The translations under genes were made by a program, and so were the position numbers. The notes under the pieces were generated by a model. The model saw only the letters and a list, made by a program, of their open reading frames with translations, searched no databases and was not told where the DNA came from. Of a DNA stretch of 64,000 nucleotides, positions 36,156-45,208 are shown one piece after another (position 1 is the first letter of the stretch; each line of letters starts with the position of its first letter). The stretch is from Bacteroidia bacterium (GTDB lineage: Bacteria > Bacteroidota > Bacteroidia > J057): NCBI GenBank assembly GCA_030430205.1, contig JAUIGE010000016.1:89443-153442 (forward strand), given 5' to 3'.

Positions 36156-38063
36156 ATGCGCCTTACATTGCTGTTAAGCATGTTCCTGGCTTTTGCTGCA
36201 ATACGCATGCAGGGACAAGTCCAGATTCCTGATATATATGGCTATACATTGAGTCATTCAGATTCGCTGAATGGGCCAGCTTATCAGTGGGTAGATATTC
36301 GCATGCTCGGGAGCCGCGTGCAGGGTCTGGAAGACGACCTTTGGGTGGGGCCCATAGATATGGGGATGGATTTTCCCTATTATTGGTATATGCGTAACAA
36401 AGTCTGGATCAGCGACAATGGCGTGATCGCCTTTCGGCCCAATCCCGTCATAGCCGACCTGAATCCGGTAGGATTTCCCCTGCTGCCGCAGGCAGATGGG
36501 CGGGAGGACCTGCTCGCTCCCTTCATGACCGACCTTACCTTCATCGGCACCAATAATCCCGGAGAAGTATACACCTGGTCAGATACGGCCAATAGCCGCT
36601 TTATTATTTCCTATCACGAGGTGCCTTTTTATGGAAATAACGCACTCGGTTATGCCGGAAAAAATAGCTTTCAGGTCATCCTGAATGCCCTGGATTCCAG
36701 CATCATATTTCAATATGCAAAACAGGAGGGAAATATTGATCCCATTTTGCAAAACCGCACCCACCCTTTTGTGGTGGGGATAGAAGATCAGACAGGCAGT
36801 TTTGGCATGACGGTCTGGGACAGCCTGCCTGCTGAAGAAATTGCCATTCGCATGGATCCGCCGGCACATCCTCTGCTTGCCGTGAGAGATGCAAAGGCTT
36901 TCTGGTTGGAAAACAGGGGCAACAAAGGCTTTTTCCTTCCTTACGTATCGCCCCCCAATGCGCCGAAACCCACTATTTCAGCTTTGGTCGGCAATATCGG
37001 AAGCGAAGCTTTTTCAGATCCTATCAGGCTGAATTTTACCCTGGGTACAGAGTTGGGATTTAGCTATAATAAAGTTGACTCGCTCATGCCTCCTTACGCC
37101 AGAGGCGCTTTGGATACCCTGGTATATGCGCTACCCTTTGCGCTTCCTTTTCCTACCACCTACTCCCTTTTGCTCCAACTCAACAATGCCCATGACATCA
37201 ATAGGCAAAATGACAGCCTCATGGTGGAAATGGTGGTGGTCGATACTTTTGGAGGCCGTCCCTGGCTCAGCTATGTCACTGATATGGATGCGCCTGAGCG
37301 CGCTGATGGGATAGAAGGCCGTACCGATAGCAGCGGGAAAAGTGGGATTGGGGCCTATTATCGCCCTTTTGGCAATCCTGTAGCCTTAGAAGCCGTGGAG
37401 TTCTTCTTCAGTCCCTCTCCTGACAGCTTTGGGAGAATATTTCAGGGGGATGCTTACCGCCTGGAGGTTTTTGCTGAAGGGAGGAAGGAGGGAAATCCAG
37501 GGAAACTGCTGTATAGTGAGACGGTTCCGGCACGGGATGTTTATTTTGGGCGGTGGATAGGCATCCGTGCGATGCCTCCGATCCCGGTTGACAGTGGCGG
37601 CTTCTATGTCGCCTGGATTCCGCTATCGGACAGCCTGGCGCTGCTTTCGGAGTCCTCACAGGCTTCGCCTCCGATCTCGCACCAGACATACGAGATCCAG
37701 AATGGGATCTGGAAAGAGCATCGTTCCAGCGACACCAAAGACTTTTGGATACGAGCGCGGGTAAATACAAGCCGCATCACCACACTTGATGATGAAATCC
37801 CCAGTCAGGCAGCTATCAGGCTGTACCCCAATCCCGGAGATGGGCTTTTTTTTATGGATGCCCACCTACAGCATGCTGCTCCTTTGCGTTTGCAGGTGTT
37901 TGATATGCAAGGAAAAAAGTTTTATGAAATGAATTTTCCTGCTGCAAATGTATTTCAGCAATTTATAGACCTGAGAAATCTGGCTCAGGGGGCCTATTTG
38001 CTTCATTTCCAGTATAAAAATGGTAGCCAAAGCCAATGGGTGAGGATCATGAACTCTCATTAG
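36156..38063 (+). CDS. Secreted protein with T9SS type A sorting domain (635 aa)
   Basis: A short signal peptide (RLTLLLSMFLAFAA) ends at RMQGQ. Residues 25-250 form a beta-rich segment with DMGMDFPYYWYMRNKVWISDNGVIAF and FMTDLTFIGTN, like the nidogen-like/NHL-type beta domains seen in exported proteins. The middle is an unrecognised beta-sandwich region. The end (AIRLYPNPGDGLFFMD, LRLQVFDMQGKKFYEM, GAYLLHF) is a T9SS type A sorting domain. It is predicted to be surface-attached or released; the function is not recognised. Confidence 0.82.
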   Translation: MRLTLLLSMFLAFAAIRMQGQVQIPDIYGYTLSHSDSLNGPAYQWVDIRMLGSRVQGLEDDLWVGPIDMGMDFPYYWYMRNKVWISDNGVIAFRPNPVIADLNPVGFPLLPQADGREDLLAPFMTDLTFIGTNNPGEVYTWSDTANSRFIISYHEVPFYGNNALGYAGKNSFQVILNALDSSIIFQYAKQEGNIDPILQNRTHPFVVGIEDQTGSFGMTVWDSLPAEEIAIRMDPPAHPLLAVRDAKAFWLENRGNKGFFLPYVSPPNAPKPTISALVGNIGSEAFSDPIRLNFTLGTELGFSYNKVDSLMPPYARGALDTLVYALPFALPFPTTYSLLLQLNNAHDINRQNDSLMVEMVVVDTFGGRPWLSYVTDMDAPERADGIEGRTDSSGKSGIGAYYRPFGNPVALEAVEFFFSPSPDSFGRIFQGDAYRLEVFAEGRKEGNPGKLLYSETVPARDVYFGRWIGIRAMPPIPVDSGGFYVAWIPLSDSLALLSESSQASPPISHQTYEIQNGIWKEHRSSDTKDFWIRARVNTSRITTLDDEIPSQAAIRLYPNPGDGLFFMDAHLQHAAPLRLQVFDMQGKKFYEMNFPAANVFQQFIDLRNLAQGAYLLHFQYKNGSQSQWVRIMNSH

Positions 38064-38194
38064 AAATGTAGCAAAATGCGTTTTCAAATTGAATAAAAAT
38101 TAGCATATTTGGGCTTGATTCGACGTGACTTCGCCTGATGTTTTAATCTAAACTCCATAGCATAAGCTTATATGATTCGTACTTGCTCTTTATT

Positions 38195-39358
38195 ATGCGA
38201 TTAATCAAACTGCTACCCCTTATCCTAGCTGTCTGTTCTTTTTCTTTACTTTTCTCTCAAAACCCTGCCCAGATCACCCAATACCTTTGGAATGCTACCC
38301 AAGATTCCTGGCAACCCCATGTCAGGGAGATTCACACGCAACCTGCTTCGCAGCAGGAAGTTGTATTGTCCCAGATTTGGGATGCTGATCAGCGCCAGTG
38401 GCGTGATTGGACTCGTACGACTACCGATTTTAATGCAGCGCATCAGGCCGTACACAGCCTGATGGAGAAAATGCAGGACGGTGACTTTGTGCCCCGCCTC
38501 AAAAAACAATTTGAGTTTAATGAAAAAGGGAAACTTACCCTCCAGACGGATTTTCTGTGGGATACAGAAAAAGAACTTTGGGATAACCTATACAAAGAAA
38601 TACGTGTGTATGATGAGATTCCAGGCAATTGTGTGAGGACTATTTGGAAGCCTTCACAAGATGGGAGGGAATGGCAGGAGGATGAGTTTTATATAATCCG
38701 GGAAGGGGCATATTCTGTCAGGTTTTCAGCTGAAAATGGCCTGGTTGCAGAACGCGACAAATGGGTAAGTCATGCTACAGATGAAGGCAAAGAAGAAATT
38801 CTATATGTCTCTGATCAGAAAGCATGGAGTCCCATTTCCAAAAAAGAAATAACTAAAAACAAGTTTAGCTCCCTGCTTAGCTTTTTTGAATTTTCTGAAG
38901 AAAATCAAGGCTGGGAGCAAAGCGCTTTCGAAAATACCTATCTGAATGCAGATGGGCAGATTCAAAATATTCAGACAAATACAGGCGGCACGACTTTTCA
39001 CTATGACGCCTGGGGCAGGCTGCTCGAAAAAGTCCGTTCCAGGTCAGACGCTCAGGTCAGCAAGGAAGTATATGAATATACCGATGATGTTGCCCTCTTA
39101 CAGAAGGCTTCAGAGTTTGATATGATCCTCTTCCCCAATCCCATGAAAGAAGAAGTCAACATTCGGTTTTCTGAATGGATTCCCGGGCCTTGTGTCATCA
39201 AAGTGATGGATTTACAGGGTAAAATTATTCGCCATCAATCTTTCGACTCTATGAATGCTCTGAGGATAGATCGGCAGGGAATGGCGGCGGGAAGTTACCA
39301 GCTTCAGTTGATTTCTTCGAAAGGGGTTAAGAACAGGCGCCTGCTCGTGACAGACTGA
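38195..39358 (+). CDS. Secreted protein with T9SS type A sorting domain (387 aa)
   Basis: The ATG at 38195 yields a signal peptide (RLIKLLPLILAVCSFSLLFSQ); an upstream TTG at 38183 is less likely. The body contains repeated short beta units of the form LWNATQDSWQPHVREIH, IWDADQRQWRDWT and LWDTEKELWDNLYKE, a Trp-rich repeat of about 45 residues also seen in other T9SS cargo. The end (FDMILFPNPMKEEVNI, IKVMDLQGKII, GSYQLQL) is a sorting domain. A strong terminator hairpin follows. Confidence 0.82.
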   Translation: MRLIKLLPLILAVCSFSLLFSQNPAQITQYLWNATQDSWQPHVREIHTQPASQQEVVLSQIWDADQRQWRDWTRTTTDFNAAHQAVHSLMEKMQDGDFVPRLKKQFEFNEKGKLTLQTDFLWDTEKELWDNLYKEIRVYDEIPGNCVRTIWKPSQDGREWQEDEFYIIREGAYSVRFSAENGLVAERDKWVSHATDEGKEEILYVSDQKAWSPISKKEITKNKFSSLLSFFEFSEENQGWEQSAFENTYLNADGQIQNIQTNTGGTTFHYDAWGRLLEKVRSRSDAQVSKEVYEYTDDVALLQKASEFDMILFPNPMKEEVNIRFSEWIPGPCVIKVMDLQGKIIRHQSFDSMNALRIDRQGMAAGSYQLQLISSKGVKNRRLLVTD

Positions 39359-39404
39359 AAAATTGCATAAAACACGACACGAGATATACACTACTGACAG
39401 ATAG

Positions 39405-39443
39405 AAATGGGTCGCCACGATAGGGTGACCCATTTATTATTTT
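39405..39443 (+). terminator. Hairpin terminator
   Basis: AAATGGGTCGCC pairs with GGGTGACCCATTT (one G-T/A mismatch) and is followed by ATTATTTTT. Confidence 0.7.
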
Positions 39444-39467
39444 TAGCCAAATTGTTAAAAATGCGTG

Positions 39468-39497
39468 TTTGGAGGAAAAGATTATTGTGTAACTTTC
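39468..39497 (+). promoter_or_regulatory. Candidate promoter of the 228-aa acidic protein gene
   Basis: TTTG, 18 bp of spacer, then TAACTTTC (one mismatch to TAnnTTTG), 41 bp before the ATG at 39538. The spacing fits Bacteroidota promoters. Confidence 0.4.
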
Positions 39498-39537
39498 GTT
39501 TTTAGCAAGTCAATGATACTCACATCATTATTTAACT

Positions 39538-40224
39538 ATGAGGTATATGATCCTTCGTTTATTATTGCTTTTATCTCTGGGGGGTTCCACATTTAATCTT
39601 TCTGCACAGGAAGATTTGGAAACGGTTTTCCTGATTCGATTGGATGTATCTACCCCCGAGGAAGCAAAGATTTGCTTTACTGATCGTTTTGACAGAAACC
39701 GAGTCAGAATAGATTTTGCTTATGAGGATACCATCAACTATCTGGCAGACTTTATTTATGAAGAAGATGAGATGTATGGACCGGATTGTTTTGTCCCTGA
39801 AATCAAACTCGCATTCAAATACTACACTTATGTGATCAGTTTGTATTGCGTTCGAGCTGTTAAATACAAAAACTCCGCTCCCTATAAAGCCTCATCTACC
39901 CGCATGTCCAATGACATTGTTTTCACCCAAAGCGTCTATGATTATCTGACGAGTCTTAAAGCAAAGCATTTGGGGAGGGGCCAGACCAGCCTGGCATTGT
40001 TGAAACAAACCGTGACCGATGCACCACTGGACGATATGGACAACGACAAAGAATTTGAGGAGTTGTTGTTGGGAGATGAAGATGCGGAAGATGATGAAGC
40101 CCTGGATGCTGAAGATGAGGCACTTATGAAAGAGGAGGACCCTCCTTTGCCGATTCCGGGTAAAAAACCCAAAATCATTCCATTGGAGATTGAAGATGAT
40201 GATGGAGACGGGGACGGAAAGTAG
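39538..40224 (+). CDS. Secreted or periplasmic protein with acidic C-terminal tail
   Basis: The 228-residue product has a signal peptide (RYMILRLLLLLSLGGSTF, NLSAQ). A compact alpha/beta region follows (about 30-150). The last about 55 residues are very acidic (EFEELLLGDEDAEDDEALDAE, DDGDGDGK), perhaps calcium-binding or disordered. I do not recognise the family. It converges with the SAM-hydrolase-family gene (6 bp between stops). Confidence 0.72.
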   Translation: MRYMILRLLLLLSLGGSTFNLSAQEDLETVFLIRLDVSTPEEAKICFTDRFDRNRVRIDFAYEDTINYLADFIYEEDEMYGPDCFVPEIKLAFKYYTYVISLYCVRAVKYKNSAPYKASSTRMSNDIVFTQSVYDYLTSLKAKHLGRGQTSLALLKQTVTDAPLDDMDNDKEFEELLLGDEDAEDDEALDAEDEALMKEEDPPLPIPGKKPKIIPLEIEDDDGDGDGK

Positions 40225-40230
40225 GCTGCT

Positions 40231-41013
40231 TTAGCTTTTAAACTCAATCGTAATCATATCGTGTACACTGAGTCCGAGCAACTCTGCTGCGGAGGCTTCT
40301 CTCATGCCGATTTCCAGGTGGAGGTTTTCGCCAAATATGGCCAGGGCATCCGCCTTTCCTACATCAGAGTAGGTCGTGACAATGCGGCGTAGCCGCAGGC
40401 TACGGACATACACCTCAAAGCTGCGCTCAGCTTTCAGCGCCATAAAATGGTCTTTCTTGATATTGGTGACGGCATTGCCAAATTTGTCAATGTGGATGAT
40501 TTTGCCTCTTAGGCAATTGTTGGAGTAGGTGGGTTCGCCCCAGCGAAGCTCCTTGACAGGCATCGGATGCCCGATCTCCTCCAGCGAGCCTCCGCTCGCC
40601 AGAAATGCCGCCGTAGGCGCGAAGACGCGCGCAGCGCGGAAGGAGCGCGGAAAGCGCTCATTGACCAGACCCTCATTAGAAATCTCAAAGCAGCTATCTG
40701 CTTCTCCATCGCTGATGAGGCTCATCACTCCATTATTGGGGCCTACAAAAAATTGATTTTTGTAATGCATCACCACCCCACCTGGAGAGGTCCCCGCCTC
40801 AGGATCAACCCCTATCAGGTGAATGCTGCCTTCCGGGAAGGCTGGGAAGGTGTTTTTGATCACATAGGCAACCTCCATGATATTAAAATTGGAGATATTG
40901 TGTGTGACATCAATGATTTGTGCCGTTGGATATAAAGATAACATAACCCCTTTCAGCACTGCTGCGTAGTGGCTATTGTCTCCAAGGTCTGAAGTAAGCG
41001 TAATTATGGCCAT
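40231..41013 (-). CDS. SAM hydroxide adenosyltransferase / DUF62-family protein
   Basis: The start at 41013 (MAIITLTSDLGDNSHYAAVLKG) aligns with the conserved N-terminus of the SAM hydrolase/halogenase family; the open frame extends 14 residues further upstream but without family similarity. The catalytic-type segments TLTSDLG, VDPEAG, FVGPNNGVMS and GKIIHIDKFGNAVTNI are present. Members cleave S-adenosylmethionine to adenosine and methionine (hydroxide form), or halogenate it in rare cases. Without the chlorinase/fluorinase-specific loop visible, the hydrolase type is the simpler reading. It is cytosolic, divergent from phoH. Confidence 0.9.
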   Translation of the reverse strand: MAIITLTSDLGDNSHYAAVLKGVMLSLYPTAQIIDVTHNISNFNIMEVAYVIKNTFPAFPEGSIHLIGVDPEAGTSPGGVVMHYKNQFFVGPNNGVMSLISDGEADSCFEISNEGLVNERFPRSFRAARVFAPTAAFLASGGSLEEIGHPMPVKELRWGEPTYSNNCLRGKIIHIDKFGNAVTNIKKDHFMALKAERSFEVYVRSLRLRRIVTTYSDVGKADALAIFGENLHLEIGMREASAAELLGLSVHDMITIEFKS

Positions 41014-41121
41014 GGGGTTTGGCGTTCCAATAAAATTTAGGATTCCCTTTTCCAAATGCTAAAATTATGTATTTTTATTCAAACAAAATTTTATTGATCT
41101 AACAAAATAATAGAAAACATA

Positions 41122-42084
41122 TTGATAGAACATATTTTCACGCTGGAAGACATTAATCCCCTTGAAATTTACGGTGTTAATAATCTACGCCTCAAGCAAA
41201 TTTCAGATGAATTTCCTGAAGTAAAAGTAATAGCCCGGGGAGATGAATTGAAAATAGCGGGTAATGAGGAGAAGGTAGCAAAACTCAAAGCCATTCTGGA
41301 AGCCTTACTTGCCGAGATTCGGCGCAAAGGAAATATAACAGAAGTTAGATTCAATGAACTATTGGAGCCTATAGAAGTGGCCGGGCCCAGTCCCAGGCTT
41401 CCTGTAAATATAGACGAAATCCTCGTCCATGGCGGAGGCGGACTCAATGTCCGGCCCAAAAACCAGGGCCAGCGTTATATCGTGGCTGCCGCAGACCAAA
41501 ACGACATCGTTTTTGCTACAGGTCCCGCCGGTACCGGCAAGACCTATATCGCCGTCGCTCTGGCCGTAAAAGCGCTCAAAGAGAAGCGCGTCAAAAAAAT
41601 AGTGCTCTGCCGCCCTGCCGTAGAAGCAGGAGAGAGCCTGGGCTTTCTGCCCGGTGATATGAAGGATAAGGTAGATCCTTACCTTCGGCCGCTTTATGAT
41701 GCGCTGGATGATATGATTCACAGCGAAAAACTCAAGCATTACATCGCCAATAATACCATCGAGATTGTTCCGCTCGCTTTTATGCGCGGACGTACCCTCA
41801 ATAAAGCATTTATCATCCTCGACGAGGCCCAAAACGCCACGGAAATGCAGCTCAAAATGTTTATGACCCGTATGGGCGAACATTCCAAGGTGATCGTTAC
41901 AGGCGATGATTCGCAGGTTGACCTGCCCAATAGAATGCGATCAGGGTTGATTCAATGCACGCGCATCCTCAAAGGCATCAAAGGCATTGCCTTTGTCAGG
42001 CTGAAAGCTTCGGATGTAGTTCGTCACCGATTGGTGAAGGATATACTGCATGCCTATGAGCAGGCGGGGGAGAGGAAGAAGTGA
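41122..42084 (+). CDS. phoH: PhoH family ATPase
   Basis: The 320-residue protein has an N-terminal KH-like domain (about 15-70). A P-loop ATPase follows: Walker A GPAGTGKT (about 138-145), the PhoH signature RPAVEAGESLGFLPGDMKDKVDPYLRPLYDAL, Walker B FIILDEAQNAT and the motif GDDSQVDLP. Family members (YbeZ) bind ATP and are linked to RNA metabolism and ribosome maturation, usually together with the endoribonuclease YbeY, which is not seen here. The first codon appears to be TTG (ATTGATAGAACAT). It is cytosolic. Confidence 0.95.
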   Translation: MIEHIFTLEDINPLEIYGVNNLRLKQISDEFPEVKVIARGDELKIAGNEEKVAKLKAILEALLAEIRRKGNITEVRFNELLEPIEVAGPSPRLPVNIDEILVHGGGGLNVRPKNQGQRYIVAAADQNDIVFATGPAGTGKTYIAVALAVKALKEKRVKKIVLCRPAVEAGESLGFLPGDMKDKVDPYLRPLYDALDDMIHSEKLKHYIANNTIEIVPLAFMRGRTLNKAFIILDEAQNATEMQLKMFMTRMGEHSKVIVTGDDSQVDLPNRMRSGLIQCTRILKGIKGIAFVRLKASDVVRHRLVKDILHAYEQAGERKK

Positions 42085-42107
42085 TGGGAAGATGAGCAGA
42101 TGGGGGA

Positions 42108-42536
42108 TTAGGAGCGAAGGCTCCTTCGGATGATAAGCCATCCTAGCAATGCTCCTACTGTATCTATCCCGACATCGATGAGGCTACCGACCCTTCCGAC
42201 TACAAAAGTCTGGTGAAACTCGTCTGTGGCTGCATACAAGATGCAGAAGAGCAGGCTGTACAGGACTGCGCGTTTGTAGGGCCATTTTATGATTGCAAGG
42301 CGGAGGCTAAGGATCATCAGGATGGCGTATTCTGTGATGTGGGCGAGTTTTCGGATGTACAGGGTAAATGGACCTTGCATCAACTCACGGCCATCGAGGC
42401 CAAGTTGATCCAGTAACCAGCGCAGAACTCCCGCTTTGAGGGTGGTTTCGTCCTTGTCCTGGTGGGACATGAAGAATATGAGACCCAACCAAAGCAGCCA
42501 GAGTACTACCCGCAGGATTATTTTGCTTTTTTTCAT
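42108..42536 (-). CDS. VanZ-like membrane protein
   Basis: The start at 42536 (MKKSKIILRVVLWLLWLGLIFFMSH) overlaps the MFS stop by an ATGA, which supports this start over a longer one. The 142-residue product has four membrane helices and the VanZ signatures KLAHITEYAILMILSLRLA and DEFHQTFVVGRVGSLIDVGIDTVGALLG. VanZ homologues occur widely outside glycopeptide resistance and have no known single role; some members lower teicoplanin susceptibility. Co-transcription with the MFS gene is likely. Confidence 0.9.
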   Translation of the reverse strand: MKKSKIILRVVLWLLWLGLIFFMSHQDKDETTLKAGVLRWLLDQLGLDGRELMQGPFTLYIRKLAHITEYAILMILSLRLAIIKWPYKRAVLYSLLFCILYAATDEFHQTFVVGRVGSLIDVGIDTVGALLGWLIIRRSLRS

Positions 42537-43837
42537 GTTTGAACTGCGGCCTTTATTTCCGCTTTTTCCATTTTTTTCATGGGTTTGAAGACTCCAAGAA
42601 GTATGATAGCGCCGACCAAAATCGCTGCTGCTAATATCGCACAAGCGTAAATGATATTCCCTCCATTTTCAGTTGCTGAAAAGAATGTCAGGGTCATCAG
42701 CAGGCTAAAGATAAAACGTTCCACAACGTTTATCACAGCAAAAAAGGAATTGACGCGCCCCACGACCCGGGGCGGAATAATCTGTATGATATAGGTGATC
42801 CGAAGGATGCGGATCCCGGCATTGCTGATGCCGATAAGAAAAGCGCCTCCCAAAAACAGACTGAGTGAATGACTCAGGCTGAAACTGCCAAAGGCAAGCG
42901 CACTCAAGGTCATGAGAAAGATGATTTTGGGAATGGGATGTCCCTTACTGCTCAGAAAAGTCAGGCCCAAAAGGCCTGCAAATACCGCTCCCAGGGCATA
43001 AATGCCCTTAAAACTCGCCATGCTGTAGGCACTGGCCTCCAGGTAATCATTTACATAAATCGCCAGGACGATCTGAATGGTCACCAAAGTGGCGAAAAAA
43101 ACGAGATGAGAACTGATCCCAAAAAGCAGAAAGCTTTTCCGCTCCCAGAGATAGGCAAAGCCCTGCTGCACGCGGGCAAAAACCGACCCTACATCAATCT
43201 TGCGATCTCGCGCACTTTCGTAGCGGATAAAACTGATAAAAGCGAAGCTGAAGAAATAGGTGATGCCGTCCAGCAGGAATAATTCCGGCAGCGTCCAGGC
43301 TTCAGAAAGCAGGAATTCCGGCCACCAGGCAGGCATACTTTCAGGCCCTGTGATAAGCATTCCTCCAATAAACATCCCCAGCGCACTCGTTAACTGGCCC
43401 TGAAGCTCAATGGCACTGTTGATTTTTGCATAATATTTTGGCTCAAATAACTGCTGTATAAAAGCATAGAGATTGGGATAATGCACATTGTAGGTAAAAA
43501 TCGTGGTCGCAAATATGATGGCTATCAGGTAAAAGGGCGTTTCGCCCAGGTATATCCCCCAACATCCTGCAAGCAGCAGGATGAGGAAATCGATCCCATT
43601 CAAAAATTGAAAAATCCGCTTGCGGTTGAAGCGATCTATCAGGGTACCTGCATAAATGCCCCAAAAAAGCGAGGCAAGTGTCACCCCAGCCACCATGGCG
43701 GCATTCAAAAATTTGCCATCCTCATCTCCCATTTCATTGACCAGATACCAGGGTATGGCAAGCATGGTGATGCCCTGGGCAAAGCCAGAGATGAGGTTGG
43801 CGCTGAAAAGTAAAATTAATGCCCGGAGGTTTTTCAT
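42533..43837 (-). CDS. Major facilitator superfamily transporter
   Basis: The 434-residue protein has twelve predicted helices in two sets of six. The loop motif GTLIDRFNRKRIFQFLNG between helices 2 and 3 matches the MFS motif A (G-x3-D-R-x-G-R-R). The start MKNLRALILLFSANLISGFAQGITMLAIPWYL is typical of the MFS-3/EntS-like efflux group. The substrate cannot be assigned. It overlaps the VanZ-like gene by four bases and lies 16 bp downstream of the glycerophosphodiesterase gene, so the three genes form an operon. Confidence 0.92.
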   Translation of the reverse strand: MKNLRALILLFSANLISGFAQGITMLAIPWYLVNEMGDEDGKFLNAAMVAGVTLASLFWGIYAGTLIDRFNRKRIFQFLNGIDFLILLLAGCWGIYLGETPFYLIAIIFATTIFTYNVHYPNLYAFIQQLFEPKYYAKINSAIELQGQLTSALGMFIGGMLITGPESMPAWWPEFLLSEAWTLPELFLLDGITYFFSFAFISFIRYESARDRKIDVGSVFARVQQGFAYLWERKSFLLFGISSHLVFFATLVTIQIVLAIYVNDYLEASAYSMASFKGIYALGAVFAGLLGLTFLSSKGHPIPKIIFLMTLSALAFGSFSLSHSLSLFLGGAFLIGISNAGIRILRITYIIQIIPPRVVGRVNSFFAVINVVERFIFSLLMTLTFFSATENGGNIIYACAILAAAILVGAIILLGVFKPMKKMEKAEIKAAVQT

Positions 43838-43853
43838 AATAGGAAAGCCAAAT

Positions 43854-44930
43854 CTATAGCCCTTCTTTCGCAGAAATCACATAATCTGTCATGATGGCGT
43901 CCACTCCCAGATCAAAAAAATAGGTCAATTCTTCTTTCGCAGAGCGAAAACCTGTCAGGCCATATTCCGGGTATTTTGCATAATCCGTAAAAAAGCGCGG
44001 ATCGCGGAAGGTATAGATATGGACTGGGATGCCCATCTCATGGGCGATTTGAACAAAATCGAGTCCGTATTTCTCCCTGAGGGCACGCATGGGCAACTTC
44101 CAGCTGTGGAAGATTTGCAGACCCCGATCACGTATATTTGTTTGCAAATAGGCCCTAAAAGCCTCCTCAGTGCTGTATTTATCCAATTCATCCGCATTCC
44201 ACTCTTCCAGTTGCGTTTTTTTCAAAGCCTTCAATTCTTCCTTTTTTGCCAGCACATCCATCATGTCGTGATCGAAAGATTGCAGCCACATATTTTCGCT
44301 GGCTGTATGAAGATTTCGCTTTTTTAAAGCGCTTACAAGTTCATCAGCGATGATTTCGAGATCACCATCAGAGACATATTCCCGCTCAATTTTGATCTCA
44401 GTATAGAGAATGAGCCTGGGGTTTTCCTTCATCCATTCCACAAAAGCATCCAATACTTCTTCATAGGAAGGCATGTGGTAGGTGATGGGCAAATGCTGGT
44501 AGGCAAAATCAAAGGGGCGATGCAATTCGCCAGCCGGATGGCTGACTTTCAGTTGCTGCAACTCCGCAAGATCAAAGTCTGTGACATACCATTGAGGGGC
44601 TTTGGGAAAAGGCGGTTTTTCTGGAAAAAGGGAATCCAGTTGGACAAATCCGATCAATCGGGTCAGCTCATAGTCATGTCCCACCACCAGTTTTTTATCC
44701 TTTGTCAACAGCAAATCCAGCTCTATGCCGTCTGCGCCCAGCTTTTTTACTGCCCGCTCAAAACCGGCGAGGGTATTTTCCCCTCCAAAACCGGGAGAGC
44801 CTCTGTGTCCAATAAGCAGGGGAGGATTTTCGTTTAAAGTAGAATAGGTTTTCACTTTTTGGGGGAAATCTGATTCGCAGGAAAAAAGGAAAAACAGAGA
44901 AAACAGAAAAAGAGGGAAAAGCTTTATCAT
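43854..44930 (-). CDS. Glycerophosphodiester phosphodiesterase family lipoprotein
   Basis: The start at 44930 (MIKLFPLFLFSLFFLFSC) gives a lipoprotein signal peptide with lipobox LFSC; the longer frame is unlikely. The GDPD TIM barrel has HRGSPGFGGENT (catalytic His-Arg and the Glu-Asn pair), the metal-binding pair GIELDLLLTKD, and VVGHD. It ends with the strand GVDAIMTDYV, which supplies the last barrel motif. It hydrolyses glycerophosphodiesters to glycerol-3-phosphate and an alcohol, here probably at the periplasmic face. It is the first gene of an operon with the MFS and VanZ-like genes. Confidence 0.93.
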   Translation of the reverse strand: MIKLFPLFLFSLFFLFSCESDFPQKVKTYSTLNENPPLLIGHRGSPGFGGENTLAGFERAVKKLGADGIELDLLLTKDKKLVVGHDYELTRLIGFVQLDSLFPEKPPFPKAPQWYVTDFDLAELQQLKVSHPAGELHRPFDFAYQHLPITYHMPSYEEVLDAFVEWMKENPRLILYTEIKIEREYVSDGDLEIIADELVSALKKRNLHTASENMWLQSFDHDMMDVLAKKEELKALKKTQLEEWNADELDKYSTEEAFRAYLQTNIRDRGLQIFHSWKLPMRALREKYGLDFVQIAHEMGIPVHIYTFRDPRFFTDYAKYPEYGLTGFRSAKEELTYFFDLGVDAIMTDYVISAKEGL

Positions 44931-45036
44931 GGACCTTTGATACTTTTTTAATTGTTGTTGAAAAAATTCCATTCGATAAATTTGTTTAGCAGGTGGAATT
45001 TTTTTACCATGTACTCAAATTGCTCTTGAATTAATT

Positions 45037-45204
45037 ATGCGCTCCCAAAAACGTCTGAAACTCCAATTTGTGGATGGTAAGTTCCGTATGCAAACTTCTC
45101 ATTTCCAAAGTCATGGAACAAGTTCTGAACCTTTTCGAATCGTTATTCGCGAAAAAGGCCGGATGGAAGTTCCCATTAGAATATTAAGTAGAAAAGGAAA
45201 CTGA
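45037..45204 (+). CDS. Small hypothetical protein (55 aa)
   Basis: An ATG at 45037 opens a 55-codon frame (MRSQKRLKLQFVDGKFRMQT...) between two minus-strand genes. It is basic, with no signal or membrane segment. It has coding-like codon use, but I recognise no family; it might be a chance frame. Confidence 0.35.
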   Translation: MRSQKRLKLQFVDGKFRMQTSHFQSHGTSSEPFRIVIREKGRMEVPIRILSRKGN

Positions 45205-45208
45205 TTAG

